A stretch of 64,000 nucleotides of DNA, taken from the NCBI RefSeq assembly GCF_022414535.1, contig NZ_JADWYM010000012.1, forward strand, positions 88,114 through 152,113. Reading direction: 5' to 3'. The position numbers were made by a program, and so were the translations under genes. The notes under the pieces were generated by a model. That model was given only the letters and a program-made list of their open reading frames with translations, made no database searches and was not told the DNA's origin. Origin of the DNA: Streptomyces sp. MUM 2J. GTDB lineage: Bacteria; Actinomycetota; Actinomycetes; Streptomycetales; Streptomycetaceae. This document shows, one piece after another, positions 1-7,791 of this stretch. Each line of letters opens with the position of its first letter. Position 1 is the first letter of the stretch.

Positions 1-1
1 G

Positions 2-262
2 CCGGTGCCGCCCGCCGTCCACTCCGCACGGTCGCGTGCCATGGACGCCGTACTGCTGCGGGCGCTGGACAGCGGACGGGTCGACGGCCCGGCGCTGTTC
101 TCGCGGCTGTTCGCGGAGGTGCCCCTGGCACAGCTGCTCCGCTTCCTCGACGGGCGCACCCGCCTGTGGGAGGACCTCTCCATCGGCGTGCGCACCCCGG
201 TCGGGCCGATGCTGCGGTCCGCGGTGGAGCTGCCCGGGCTGCCGCGCCGCCCCTTCGACTGA
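2..262 (+). CDS. crtY: Lycopene cyclase, C-terminal part (5' end outside window)
   Basis: This is the last 86 codons of a protein whose start lies before the window. It ends in the pattern of actinobacterial FAD-dependent lycopene beta-cyclases: an LFARLF-type helix, then FLDGRT, then a hydrophobic tail with TPVGPMLRSAV. CrtY closes both ends of lycopene to give beta-carotene. The assignment rests mainly on position, because crtT and crtU follow immediately on the same strand in the order known for isorenieratene clusters of Streptomyces. The gap to crtT is 32 bp, so the genes are almost certainly one operon. The FAD-binding N-terminus is not visible here. Confidence 0.75.
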   Translation, partial: PVPPAVHSARSRAMDAVLLRALDSGRVDGPALFSRLFAEVPLAQLLRFLDGRTRLWEDLSIGVRTPVGPMLRSAVELPGLPRRPFD

Positions 263-294
263 TCCGCCCCGTCCCTTCGTCTCCGGGAGACCGC

Positions 295-1023
295 ATGACC
301 CTGCTGCGCGACGAGGATCTCGCCGCCGCGTTCGACCACGCGTCCCGCAGTTACGACGCGCTGGTGGCCGTCAACCCCGGCTACCACGCCCACCTGCGCC
401 GCTCGGTGCGCCGCCTGGGGCTTCCCGGGCACGGCGCGGGCTTGCGGCTGCTGGATCTCGGCTGCGGCACCGGAGCCTCGACCGCGGCGCTGCGGGCGGT
501 CCTGCCGGGCGCGGACATCACGGCCGTGGACGCGTCCGCGGGCATGCTGGGGCGAGCCGCCGCCAAGCCCTGGGCGGACGGGGTGAGGTTCGTCCACGCG
601 CCGGCGGAGCGTCTGCGGGAAGCCGGTGTACGCGGGCCGTTCGACGCGGTCTTCGCCGCCTATCTGTTCCGCAACGTCACCGACCCCGATGCCGTGCTCA
701 CCACGGTGCACGAGCTGTTGCGGCCCGGTGGGCGGCTGGGCGTGCACGAGTACGCCCTCAGCGGGCGGAGCACGGACCGGGCCGTGTGGACGCTGGTCTG
801 CCGGGGGGTGGTGCAGCCCGTCGCGGCCGTCCTCGGGGACGGTGCGCTCTACCGTCATCTGTGGCGCAGCGTCGTGGCGTTCGACACCGCCGGGCGTTTC
901 GCGGGCCGGGTCCGCGCGGCCGGCTTCCGCGGGGTCAGGGCCCTGCCGTTGCCGGGCTGGCAGACGGGCATCACGCACACGTTCGTCGCCCGCCGGGCGA
1001 CCACCGACGAGGAGGCCGGGTGA
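295..1023 (+). CDS. crtT: CrtT, SAM-dependent methyltransferase of the isorenieratene cluster
   Basis: A 242-residue class I methyltransferase. The SAM-binding motif LLDLGCGTGAS lies near residues 50-60, with an acidic residue ending strand 2 (ADITAVDASAGML) and a UbiE-like LRPGGRLGVHEY segment later. The ATG at 295 removes an upstream extension that overlaps crtY and begins just before the conserved N-terminal helix. The stop overlaps the GTG of crtU by 4 bp. CrtT lies between crtY and crtU in known Streptomyces carotenoid clusters. Its substrate is not settled, since the aromatic methyl shift of isorenieratene is attributed to CrtU. Confidence 0.85.
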   Translation: MTLLRDEDLAAAFDHASRSYDALVAVNPGYHAHLRRSVRRLGLPGHGAGLRLLDLGCGTGASTAALRAVLPGADITAVDASAGMLGRAAAKPWADGVRFVHAPAERLREAGVRGPFDAVFAAYLFRNVTDPDAVLTTVHELLRPGGRLGVHEYALSGRSTDRAVWTLVCRGVVQPVAAVLGDGALYRHLWRSVVAFDTAGRFAGRVRAAGFRGVRALPLPGWQTGITHTFVARRATTDEEAG

Positions 1024-2579
1024 CGGGCTCCTCCTCGTCCCGCCGGGACGGTGCACGCCGGGGCCGGGACCGGCGGGCCCGGATGCTGCCCGCCCGGCCC
1101 GGCGCGCCGCGCGTCGGCGGCACCCGGCCGTCGGTCGGCGTGGTCGGCGGCGGCATCGCGGGGCTGGCCGCGGCGACCGCGCTCGCGGAGCGGGGAGTGG
1201 CGGTCACGCTGTACGAACGGCAGCCGTACCTCGGTGGGCGCGTCGGGGGGTGGCCGACCACGCTCCGGGACGGCACCGCCGTCACGATGAGCCGGGGATT
1301 CCACGCGTTCTTCCGGCAGTACTACAACCTGCGGGGCCTGCTCCGGCGCACCGATCCCGCCTTGGAGGGGCTGACCGGCCTGCCGGACTACCCGCTGCTG
1401 CACGGCAGCGGGCTGTGCGACAGCTTCCGGCACGTGCCGCGCACCCCGCCGTGGAGCGCGCTCGGCTTCGTCGCGCTCAGCCGCTCCTTCGGACTGCGCG
1501 ACCTGCGCGCCATGGATCCGGTGGCCGCGCTCGCGCTGCTCGACGTGCGGGTGCCGGAGATCTACGAGCAGCTGGACGGCACCAGTGCAAAGGACTTCCT
1601 GGACGCGGTCCGCTTCCCCGAACGCGCCCGCCACCTGGCGTTCGAGGTGTTCTCCCGGAGCTTCTTCGCCGATCCCGGGCAGCTGTCGGCGGCGGAGATG
1701 GCTCTGATGTTCCACATCTACTTCCTCGGCTCCGCCGAGGGCCTGCTGTTCGACGTGCCCCGCGCCCCTTTCCCCACAGCCCTGTGGGACCCGCTGGCCG
1801 GCTACCTGGCCGGACACGGCGCCGACCTGCGCACCGGCACGGCCGTCGAGCACGTCGCGCCGGTCTCCGGGGGCCAGGTCGTCGCCACCGACCGCGACGA
1901 GCGACGCCACGACGGCGTGGTCCTCGCCCTGGACGCCGCGGGGCTGCGCGCCCTGGTCGCCGGCTCCGGGCAGCTGGGCGACGGCCCGTGGCGCGAGCGG
2001 ATCGCGCGGCTGCGCACGGCACCGCCGTTCCTGGTCAGCCGCCTGTGGCTGGACCGGCCGGTCGCGCGGGACCGGCCGGGCTTCCTCGGCACCAGCGGGT
2101 TCGGCACCCTGGACAACATCAGCGTCCTGGAGCGCTGGGAGGACGAGGCGTCCCGCTGGGCCGCGCGCACCGGGGGCTCGGTGGTGGAGCTGCACGCGTA
2201 CGCCGTACCGCCGGAGGCGTCCCGCGACGTCGAGGAGAAGCGCCTGCTGGACCAGTTGCGCCACGTCTACCCGGAGACCAGGACGGCCACGGTCGTCGAC
2301 GCCCGGCACGAGTGGCGCGGCGACTGCCCCCTGTTCCCGGTGGGCGGCTTCGCCGGCCGGCCGACCGTGCGCACCCCCGACCCGGCGGTGGTCCTGGCCG
2401 GCGATCTGGTCCGCGCGGACCTGCCGGTGGCCCTGATGGAGCGCGCGGCGACCACCGGGTTCCTCGCCGCGAACGCGCTGCTGGAGCGGTGGGGCGTGCG
2501 GGGACAGACCCTGTGGACGGTGCCGGACCGGGGCCGCGGCGCCGTCCTGCGCGGGCTGGCCGGGTGGGCGGGCCGGTGA
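1020..2579 (+). CDS. crtU: CrtU, carotene desaturase/methyltransferase (isorenieratene synthase type)
   Basis: A 519-residue FAD enzyme related to phytoene desaturases. After a 35-residue Arg-rich leader comes the dinucleotide fold (VGVVGGGIAGLAAATAL, then an acidic end to strand 2 in LYERQPYLGGRVGG). The C-terminal second FAD motif is PAVVLAGDLVRADLPVALMERAATTG. CrtU converts the beta-ionone rings of beta-carotene into the aromatic phi rings of isorenieratene by desaturation and methyl migration. It starts at a GTG overlapping the crtT stop as GTGA, so it is translationally coupled, and it is the last gene of the carotenoid run visible here. Confidence 0.9.
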   Translation: MTGSSSSRRDGARRGRDRRARMLPARPGAPRVGGTRPSVGVVGGGIAGLAAATALAERGVAVTLYERQPYLGGRVGGWPTTLRDGTAVTMSRGFHAFFRQYYNLRGLLRRTDPALEGLTGLPDYPLLHGSGLCDSFRHVPRTPPWSALGFVALSRSFGLRDLRAMDPVAALALLDVRVPEIYEQLDGTSAKDFLDAVRFPERARHLAFEVFSRSFFADPGQLSAAEMALMFHIYFLGSAEGLLFDVPRAPFPTALWDPLAGYLAGHGADLRTGTAVEHVAPVSGGQVVATDRDERRHDGVVLALDAAGLRALVAGSGQLGDGPWRERIARLRTAPPFLVSRLWLDRPVARDRPGFLGTSGFGTLDNISVLERWEDEASRWAARTGGSVVELHAYAVPPEASRDVEEKRLLDQLRHVYPETRTATVVDARHEWRGDCPLFPVGGFAGRPTVRTPDPAVVLAGDLVRADLPVALMERAATTGFLAANALLERWGVRGQTLWTVPDRGRGAVLRGLAGWAGR

Positions 2580-2603
2580 CCACCGCGGCCACAAGGTGGT
2601 CAC
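2576..2603 (+). terminator. Hairpin at the end of crtU
   Basis: Perfect 9-bp arms GTGACCACC and GGTGGTCAC flank a 10-nt loop and overlap the crtU stop codon. There is no T-run, which is usual in Streptomyces. It may end or attenuate crtYTU transcription before the next gene. Confidence 0.45.
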
Positions 2604-2685
2604 GGGCCTGTCCCGGTCGGAACCGGGTGGCGCACCATGGGAACGGCACGGCCCTGTCGCGGCCCGGCGAGCAAGGAGGCGGCCG

Positions 2686-3597
2686 ATGGCACTCTTCCCG
2701 GACCTCGCGCCCTTGCGCGAGGCCGTCGGCGAGGCGATCTTCTCCCGGGTGGCGGGGCCGGAGGGCCCGACGAACCGCGCGCACATCCACGGGGCACCGG
2801 GACCGCGCTGGTTCGCCGCCGACCGGCCCGTGCGCCGGGTGCACGGTGACGCCTCGATGTTCATCGGCGGTCTGTCGGCCCTGCTGCTGCAGTCGCTGCA
2901 CCCGCTGGCCATGGCCGCCGTGGCCACGCACTCGGGATTCCGCGGCGACCCCTGGGGGCGGCTGCAGCGCACCAGCACCTTCCTCGCCGTCACCACCTAC
3001 GGGCCCGCCGACAGCGCCCAGGAGGCCTGCGACCGGGTACGGGCCGTCCATGCACGGGTGCGCGGCACGACCGCGGAGGGCCGGGCATACGCCGCCGCCG
3101 ACCCGCATCTGCTGTGCTGGGTGCACATCGCCGAGGTCGACAGCTTCCTCCGTGCCCACCAGCGCTACGGCGCCCGGCCGCTGGACGACGCGGGCTGCGA
3201 CGGCTACGTCGCCGACATGGCGCACATCGCCCGTGCGCTCGGTGTGCCGGACCCACCCACCGACCGAGCGGCACTCGGTAGGCGGCTGGCCGCCTACCGC
3301 GGCGAGCTGCGGGCGACGCCCGAGGCCCGCGCCACGGCCAGGTACCTGCTGCTGCGCCCGCCGGTGCCGTTGCTCGCCCGCCTGCCGTACGGGGCCGTGG
3401 CCGCGAACGCCGTGGCAATGCTGCCGTCCTGGGCGGCCCGGGAGCTGTGGCTGCCGCGGCTGCCGGTGGCCGACCGGCTCTGCGTGCGCCCGCTCGGCAC
3501 GGTGGTGACGGCGGGAATCCGGTGGGCGATGGCTCCGGCCCGGAACACCGTCCCCGCCGCGGGCGCCGCGGAACGCGAGGGTCGGGACGCCGGCTGA
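2686..3597 (+). CDS. DUF2236 (MpaB/Lcp-type) oxygenase family protein
   Basis: A 303-residue soluble protein of the DUF2236 family, which includes the b-type-heme latex clearing protein and fungal MpaB. Conserved pieces are RVHGDASMFIGG, the helix LLLQSLHPLAMAAV with its His, RLQRTSTFLAVTTYG, and YAAADPHLLCWVHIAEVDSFL with a second His-rich segment. A strong AAGGAGG site 6 bp before the ATG at 2686 fixes the start. It lies 106 bp after crtU on the same strand, inside the light-responsive carotenoid locus, which suggests oxidation of an isoprenoid or carotenoid. The family name is secure, the substrate is not. Confidence 0.8.
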   Translation: MALFPDLAPLREAVGEAIFSRVAGPEGPTNRAHIHGAPGPRWFAADRPVRRVHGDASMFIGGLSALLLQSLHPLAMAAVATHSGFRGDPWGRLQRTSTFLAVTTYGPADSAQEACDRVRAVHARVRGTTAEGRAYAAADPHLLCWVHIAEVDSFLRAHQRYGARPLDDAGCDGYVADMAHIARALGVPDPPTDRAALGRRLAAYRGELRATPEARATARYLLLRPPVPLLARLPYGAVAANAVAMLPSWAARELWLPRLPVADRLCVRPLGTVVTAGIRWAMAPARNTVPAAGAAEREGRDAG

Positions 3598-4026
3598 GAC
3601 GGGACCTCCGGTGCATCGCCCCGGCCCTGGTGGCGCCGGCCTTCTCGCCGGTCACTCTCACGGGGCTGCCGGCCATGGGTCGACTCGGCTCTCCGCCCCG
3701 TCGCCCGGGCGCCCGCCCCGAACGGAACCGAGCGGCTCCTGCTCCGCGAGCCCGGGACCGCGCGACGTTCGTCGAGCTGCTCGCCTCACCGCAGGTGCAC
3801 ACGGGAACCCGACTCGGAACGCCGTCGCAGCCGGGTGGCCCCCGCCTGCCCGGAGCGGCTGCTGTCACGAAAGGGCCGGCCGGGCGTCACCGGGTGGCCG
3901 CGCGACACGCGTCGCCCGGCTGCATCCGCGGGCCCGGTGCGCCGGGAAGACTGGGGGCAGGTGCGCGCCGGAGGCCGCCGTCGCTCGCGACCGTGGTGCC
4001 GGCCCGGAGGTGGGAGAGGTGGTCGT
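3598..4026. other. Intergenic stretch without a recognised gene
   Basis: This is the interval between the DUF2236 gene and the next oxidoreductase. I see no reading frame with a recognisable domain on either strand. The last 30 bp carry a GGGAGAGG ribosome site for the GTG at 4027. A promoter for that gene is likely here, but no convincing -35/-10 pair stands out. Confidence 0.4.
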
Positions 4027-5286
4027 GTGTCCCCTGCCCGGGACGCGACGGACGTGCTCGTCGTCGGGGCCGGTGTGGCCGGTCTGGCCTGTGCGCGTGA
4101 TCTGCTGGCGGCCGGTGTGGACGTGCGGGTCGTGGAGGCCTCGGACGCGGTCGGCGGCCGGATGCGCACCGACCGCGTGGACGGGTTCGTCGTCGATCGC
4201 GGCTTCCAGGTCTTCAACACGTCCTATCCGCAGGTCCGGCGGCGGCTGACGCTGCGGGACCTCCGGCTGCGCCCGTTCACCCCGGGCGTGCTCGTCCACG
4301 CGGAGTCGGGGCGGATGCGCTTCAGCGATCCGACGCGGCGCCCCGGCGCTCTGCCGGAACTGCTGCCGGGCCGTCTCGCCGGGCCCCGCGACCTGCTCGC
4401 CCTCGGGCTGCTGTCGGGCCGCGACATGCTCGCGCCGCCGCGGTGGCTGAAGGCGGCGGGTGACACCACCACGCGGACCGCGCTGGCCGACGCCGGGTTC
4501 TCCGACGCGTTCGTCCAGCGGTTCTTCCGGCCGTTCCTGTCGGGCGTCTTCCTGGAGGACGAACTGGAGACCTCCGGCCGCTTCTTCCACCTGGTGTGGC
4601 GGAGCATGCTGCGCGGCACCCTCTGCCTGCCCGGGGACGGCGTCGGGGCCGTCCCGCGTGCGCTGGCCGCCGCCCTGCCCAAGGGGACCGTGCGTCTGGA
4701 GACACCGGTGGAGCGCCTGACGCCGGACGGCGCCCTGACCGCCAACGGCCGGGAGCTGCCCGCCCGTACCGTGGTGGTGGCGACGGGACCGGGACCGGTC
4801 GCCGGGCTGCTGCCCGGGGTGGCGGTTCCGGCCTACCGCGTGGTGACCACGTACTACCACGTCGCCGAGCGGTCCCCGCTGGGCGAGCCGACCCTGCTGG
4901 TCGACACCCGGCGCCGCTTCCTCAACACGTGTGTCCTGAGCGAGGTGGTGCGCGGTCACGCCCCGCCCGGTCACGCGCTGGTGGCCACGTCGGTCCTGGG
5001 CCACGACACCGAGGGCCGGGAGCGCGTGGTGCGCGGTGCGGTCGGGGAGGCGTACGGCACCGGCACGGACTCCTGGGACCTGCTGACAGTCCGTACGGTC
5101 ACCGACGCGCTGCCCGCCATGCCTCCGCCCCAGCCGCTCAGCCGGACGACCCGGGTGGGCCCCGGACGCCACGTGTGCGGGGACCACCGGGCCACCGGCT
5201 CGGTGCAGGGCGCGATGGCCTCGGGGGCGCGCGCCGCACGCGAGGTGCTGCGGGACCTGGGGCGCGGACCGCGGGCCGTCCCGTGA
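4027..5286 (+). CDS. FAD-dependent amine-oxidoreductase / carotene desaturase-like protein
   Basis: A 419-residue flavoprotein of the NAD(P)-binding Rossmann/amine oxidase superfamily. The N-terminal motif is DVLVVGAGVAGLACARDLL, followed by VVEASDAVGGRMRTDRVDGFVVDRGF. The C-terminus has the second FAD motif (HVCGDHRATGSVQGAMASGARAA). The GTG at 4027 is preferred because it directly precedes the Rossmann strand and has GGGAGAGG upstream, while the open frame runs much further 5' without homology. The family includes protoporphyrinogen oxidases, squalene and phytoene desaturases and CrtISO-like enzymes. Its place in the carotenoid/light locus favours a polyisoprenoid substrate. Exact reaction unknown. 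Confidence 0.8.
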   Translation: MSPARDATDVLVVGAGVAGLACARDLLAAGVDVRVVEASDAVGGRMRTDRVDGFVVDRGFQVFNTSYPQVRRRLTLRDLRLRPFTPGVLVHAESGRMRFSDPTRRPGALPELLPGRLAGPRDLLALGLLSGRDMLAPPRWLKAAGDTTTRTALADAGFSDAFVQRFFRPFLSGVFLEDELETSGRFFHLVWRSMLRGTLCLPGDGVGAVPRALAAALPKGTVRLETPVERLTPDGALTANGRELPARTVVVATGPGPVAGLLPGVAVPAYRVVTTYYHVAERSPLGEPTLLVDTRRRFLNTCVLSEVVRGHAPPGHALVATSVLGHDTEGRERVVRGAVGEAYGTGTDSWDLLTVRTVTDALPAMPPPQPLSRTTRVGPGRHVCGDHRATGSVQGAMASGARAAREVLRDLGRGPRAVP

Positions 5287-5308
5287 GCGGGCGCGGGGCG
5301 CAGCGCCG

Positions 5309-5332
5309 CCGGGCCACGTCGCCGTGGCCCGG
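5309..5332. terminator. Bidirectional hairpin between convergent genes
   Basis: Perfect 10-bp arms CCGGGCCACG and CGTGGCCCGG with a TCGC tetraloop, placed between the stop of the oxidoreductase (5286) and the stop of the photolyase gene on the other strand (5339). Confidence 0.7.
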
Positions 5333-5338
5333 TGGGGC

Positions 5339-6844
5339 TCAGGGTGGGGCGTCGCCCCGCTGCCGCTCCTGACGGAGCACTTCCCCCAGGTCACCGAGCC
5401 GGTCCAGCCCCCGTACCGCCTGAACGGTGCGCCGGTTGCCCGCCAGCAGGGAGCGGTGCCGGTGCAGGAAGGCCCAGTAGCCCGCGGTGTAGGGGCAGGC
5501 CCGCTCTCCCACGCGCTCGGTCGGCCGGTGGGCGCAGCCGCCGCAGAAGTCGCTCATGCGGTTGAGGTAGGCGCCGCCGGAGGTGTACGGCTTGGTGGTC
5601 ATGCGCCCACCGTCGGCGTACTGGGACATGCCGACCACGTTGGGGAGCATCACCCAGTCGTAGCCGTCGACGAAGCAGCGGTGGAACCAGTCCGTCACCG
5701 CCCGCGGGTCCCAGCCTCGCTGGAGGGCGTGGCTGCCGAGGACCATCAGCCGTGGGATGTGATGGGTCCAGCCGGTGTCGCGCACGTCGGCGAGTGCCGT
5801 GGCCAGGCACCGTGCGGTGACCGCGTCGGCGTCCAGTTCGAGGAACCAGTCGGGGAGCGGCGCGTGGTGGCGCAGGGCGTTGCGTTCGCGGTACGCGTCG
5901 CCGAAGTACCAGTACAGCTGCCAGACGTACTCGCGCCATCCGGCGATCTGGCGGACGAAGCCCTCCACGCTGTTGATCGGCGCCCGGCCGGACCGCCAGG
6001 CGTCCTCGGCCTGTTCGACGCACTCGGCGGGGTCCAGCAGGCCGAGGTTGAGCGACGACGACAGCAGGCTGTGGCTCATCACCGGGTCCCGCGCGAGCAC
6101 GGCGTCCTCGTACGGTCCGAAGCCGGCGAGCCGGTGGTCGACGAACCGCCGCAGTGCCGCGAGTGCTTCACGGCGCGTGGCGGGGAAGCGGCGGGGTCCG
6201 TCGCGGCCGACGAACCGGGCGGCGCCGTCGTGTTCCCACCGGTCGAGGTCGTGCCGCACCTCGTCGTCGATGTCGTCCTCACGTGGCCGGTAGGGGGCCG
6301 GGGCGCCCAGGGTGACGGCGCCCCTGGGCGGGGCCTCGCGGTTGGCGTGATCGTGGTTCCAGCGTCCGCCCGCCGGGGAGTCGCCGTCCATCAGCAGGTG
6401 CCGGCGGCGCCGGACCCGGCGGTAGAAGTCCTCCTGGCGCAGGCGCCCGCCGTCCAGGCCGTCGGCCCAGGCGCGGAAGTCGCCGTGCGGGACGAGGAAG
6501 CCCCGGGCGGGCAGCACGGTGACGGTGCCGAGGGACTCCACCAGCCGGAGCGCCGCGTGGGAGGTCGGGTGATGGACCGTCACCCGGCCCTCGCCGACGG
6601 CCTCGCGGAGTCCTTCGCGGTAGGTGTCGCAGCGGACGTAGCGGACCCGGTCGCCGAGTTCGGCGGCGCGGTGCCGCATCGCGGACAGGACGAGGTGGGC
6701 CTTGGCGCGGTGGAAGCGGCGACGGCGGAAGACCGAGCGGGCCTCGATCATCACCAGCGGCTCGTCCCGGCCGGGGCCGCCGGGGCCGGGGGTGAGGAAG
6801 TGGGGTCCGAGCTGGTCACCGAAGAGCCAGTGGAACGTGGTCAT
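5339..6844 (-). CDS. Iron-sulfur bacterial cryptochrome/photolyase (FeS-BCP, PhrB-like)
   Basis: A 501-residue cryptochrome/photolyase-family protein. The N-terminus (FHWLFGDQLGPHF) is the antenna-binding alpha/beta domain. The C-terminal FAD domain carries MSHSLLSSSLNLGLLDP, VEGFVRQIAGWREYVW and NVVGMSQYADGGRMTTKPY. Four cysteines at residues 346, 434, 437 and 450 have the same spacing (88, 3, 13) as the 4Fe-4S ligands of Agrobacterium PhrB, so this is an FeS-BCP, a class that includes (6-4) photolyases. It probably repairs UV photoproducts using light. Its position next to litR and the carotenoid genes fits co-induction by light. The length matches the family. Confidence 0.9.
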   Translation of the reverse strand: MTTFHWLFGDQLGPHFLTPGPGGPGRDEPLVMIEARSVFRRRRFHRAKAHLVLSAMRHRAAELGDRVRYVRCDTYREGLREAVGEGRVTVHHPTSHAALRLVESLGTVTVLPARGFLVPHGDFRAWADGLDGGRLRQEDFYRRVRRRRHLLMDGDSPAGGRWNHDHANREAPPRGAVTLGAPAPYRPREDDIDDEVRHDLDRWEHDGAARFVGRDGPRRFPATRREALAALRRFVDHRLAGFGPYEDAVLARDPVMSHSLLSSSLNLGLLDPAECVEQAEDAWRSGRAPINSVEGFVRQIAGWREYVWQLYWYFGDAYRERNALRHHAPLPDWFLELDADAVTARCLATALADVRDTGWTHHIPRLMVLGSHALQRGWDPRAVTDWFHRCFVDGYDWVMLPNVVGMSQYADGGRMTTKPYTSGGAYLNRMSDFCGGCAHRPTERVGERACPYTAGYWAFLHRHRSLLAGNRRTVQAVRGLDRLGDLGEVLRQERQRGDAPP

Positions 6845-6976
6845 GGCAGGCGTCGTCTCCGTCGTCGGTACGCGTGCGGTCGAGGGCGGGGGCCGGCCAT
6901 CCGGTCGGCGGACGTGGGACCACCGGTGCCGGTCGGCGGCTTGCCGCTGGCGGCTCGCAGGGGCCGCCGGCCGAGG

Positions 6977-7543
6977 TCACTCGGGCCGCCGCGGAAGCGG
7001 ACCGGCGGTGGCGGACCCGGCTGCCGAGGTCGGTTCGGACGGCCGGGCGCGGCGCCGGGCCTCCAGGGACGCGCGGGCCGCCTCCCGGGGATGCCGGCGG
7101 CGCCAGTACGGGTTGTCGTGCGGCAACCTGCCGGACACACGTCCGTACATGCCGAAGGTGAGCAGGAGCAGGGCCATCACGAAGGCGAAGATGACGTTGC
7201 TCATGCCGAAGTCGAGGACGTTGGCGGAGCGGTCGAGGGTGAACAGGTGGATGTAGCCGCTGAGCAGGAACAACGTCCCGACGGTCAGGTTGAGGGTGGA
7301 CGCCGTGTTGCCCCCGACGACGGCCCCGGCGAGCAGGACGAGTCCGACGACGACCGAGATCAGGCTCAGCAGGCCGTTGGTGCTGAGGCCGGCGATGCGG
7401 GTTCCGCCGGTGTCGAAGGGGCTCAGCCGGTCCGCGAACCCCAGGCAGCCGAACACCAACAGGGTGACGCCGCACAGCCCGGCGCCGTAGCGGTAGACCG
7501 TGGCGAGCCGGTGATCGACGGGAAGCTCGTCGCGCAGCTTCAT
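6977..7543 (-). CDS. DUF4383 membrane protein
   Basis: A 188-residue membrane protein with four predicted helices: around GAGLCGVTLLVFGCLGF, LLSLISVVVGLVLLAGAVVG, LNLTVGTLFLLSGYIHLF and VIFAFVMALLLLTFGMY. This is the DUF4383 arrangement. The tail after YWRRRHPREAARASLEARRRAR is basic and cytosolic. The ATG at 7543 has GAGAGGAC upstream, and longer starts would only add low-complexity sequence. It lies 132 bp upstream of the photolyase gene on the same strand and is divergent from litR, so it probably belongs to the light-induced unit. Function unknown. Confidence 0.8.
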   Translation of the reverse strand: MKLRDELPVDHRLATVYRYGAGLCGVTLLVFGCLGFADRLSPFDTGGTRIAGLSTNGLLSLISVVVGLVLLAGAVVGGNTASTLNLTVGTLFLLSGYIHLFTLDRSANVLDFGMSNVIFAFVMALLLLTFGMYGRVSGRLPHDNPYWRRRHPREAARASLEARRRARPSEPTSAAGSATAGPLPRRPE

Positions 7544-7725
7544 GGTGTGTCCTCTCGGGTGGGGGCGGGATGCGCGGTGACACCGGTATCCCATCCGCTG
7601 TGATCTCTTTTCCGGAGGAAGGCGGTGAAGAGTTGCATTCCGATCGACTCCTTCGGACGGGGGCCGCCGGGGCTCCGTGCATCCGCGACGGGCCGCCGGG
7701 GCGAAGAAGGGCGTGCCCGGGCTCG

Positions 7726-7742
7726 CGCATGCCGGGCATGCG
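7726..7742. promoter_or_regulatory. Perfect 17-bp palindrome upstream of litR
   Basis: CGCATGCC-G-GGCATGCG, 8-bp arms around one base, ending 49 bp before the litR ATG in the divergent DUF4383/litR interval. A plausible dimer or tetramer operator, perhaps for LitR itself. Function inferred from position only. Confidence 0.45.
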
Positions 7743-7791
7743 GCGACCGCCGCGCCTACCGCCGCAGAGAGGACGAGGCAGTGCGCGCACG

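Noticed and set aside
4224..4745. Minus-strand frames inside the FAD oxidoreductase gene
   Set aside because: Shadow of a well-supported flavoprotein, Arg/Ser-rich with no motif.
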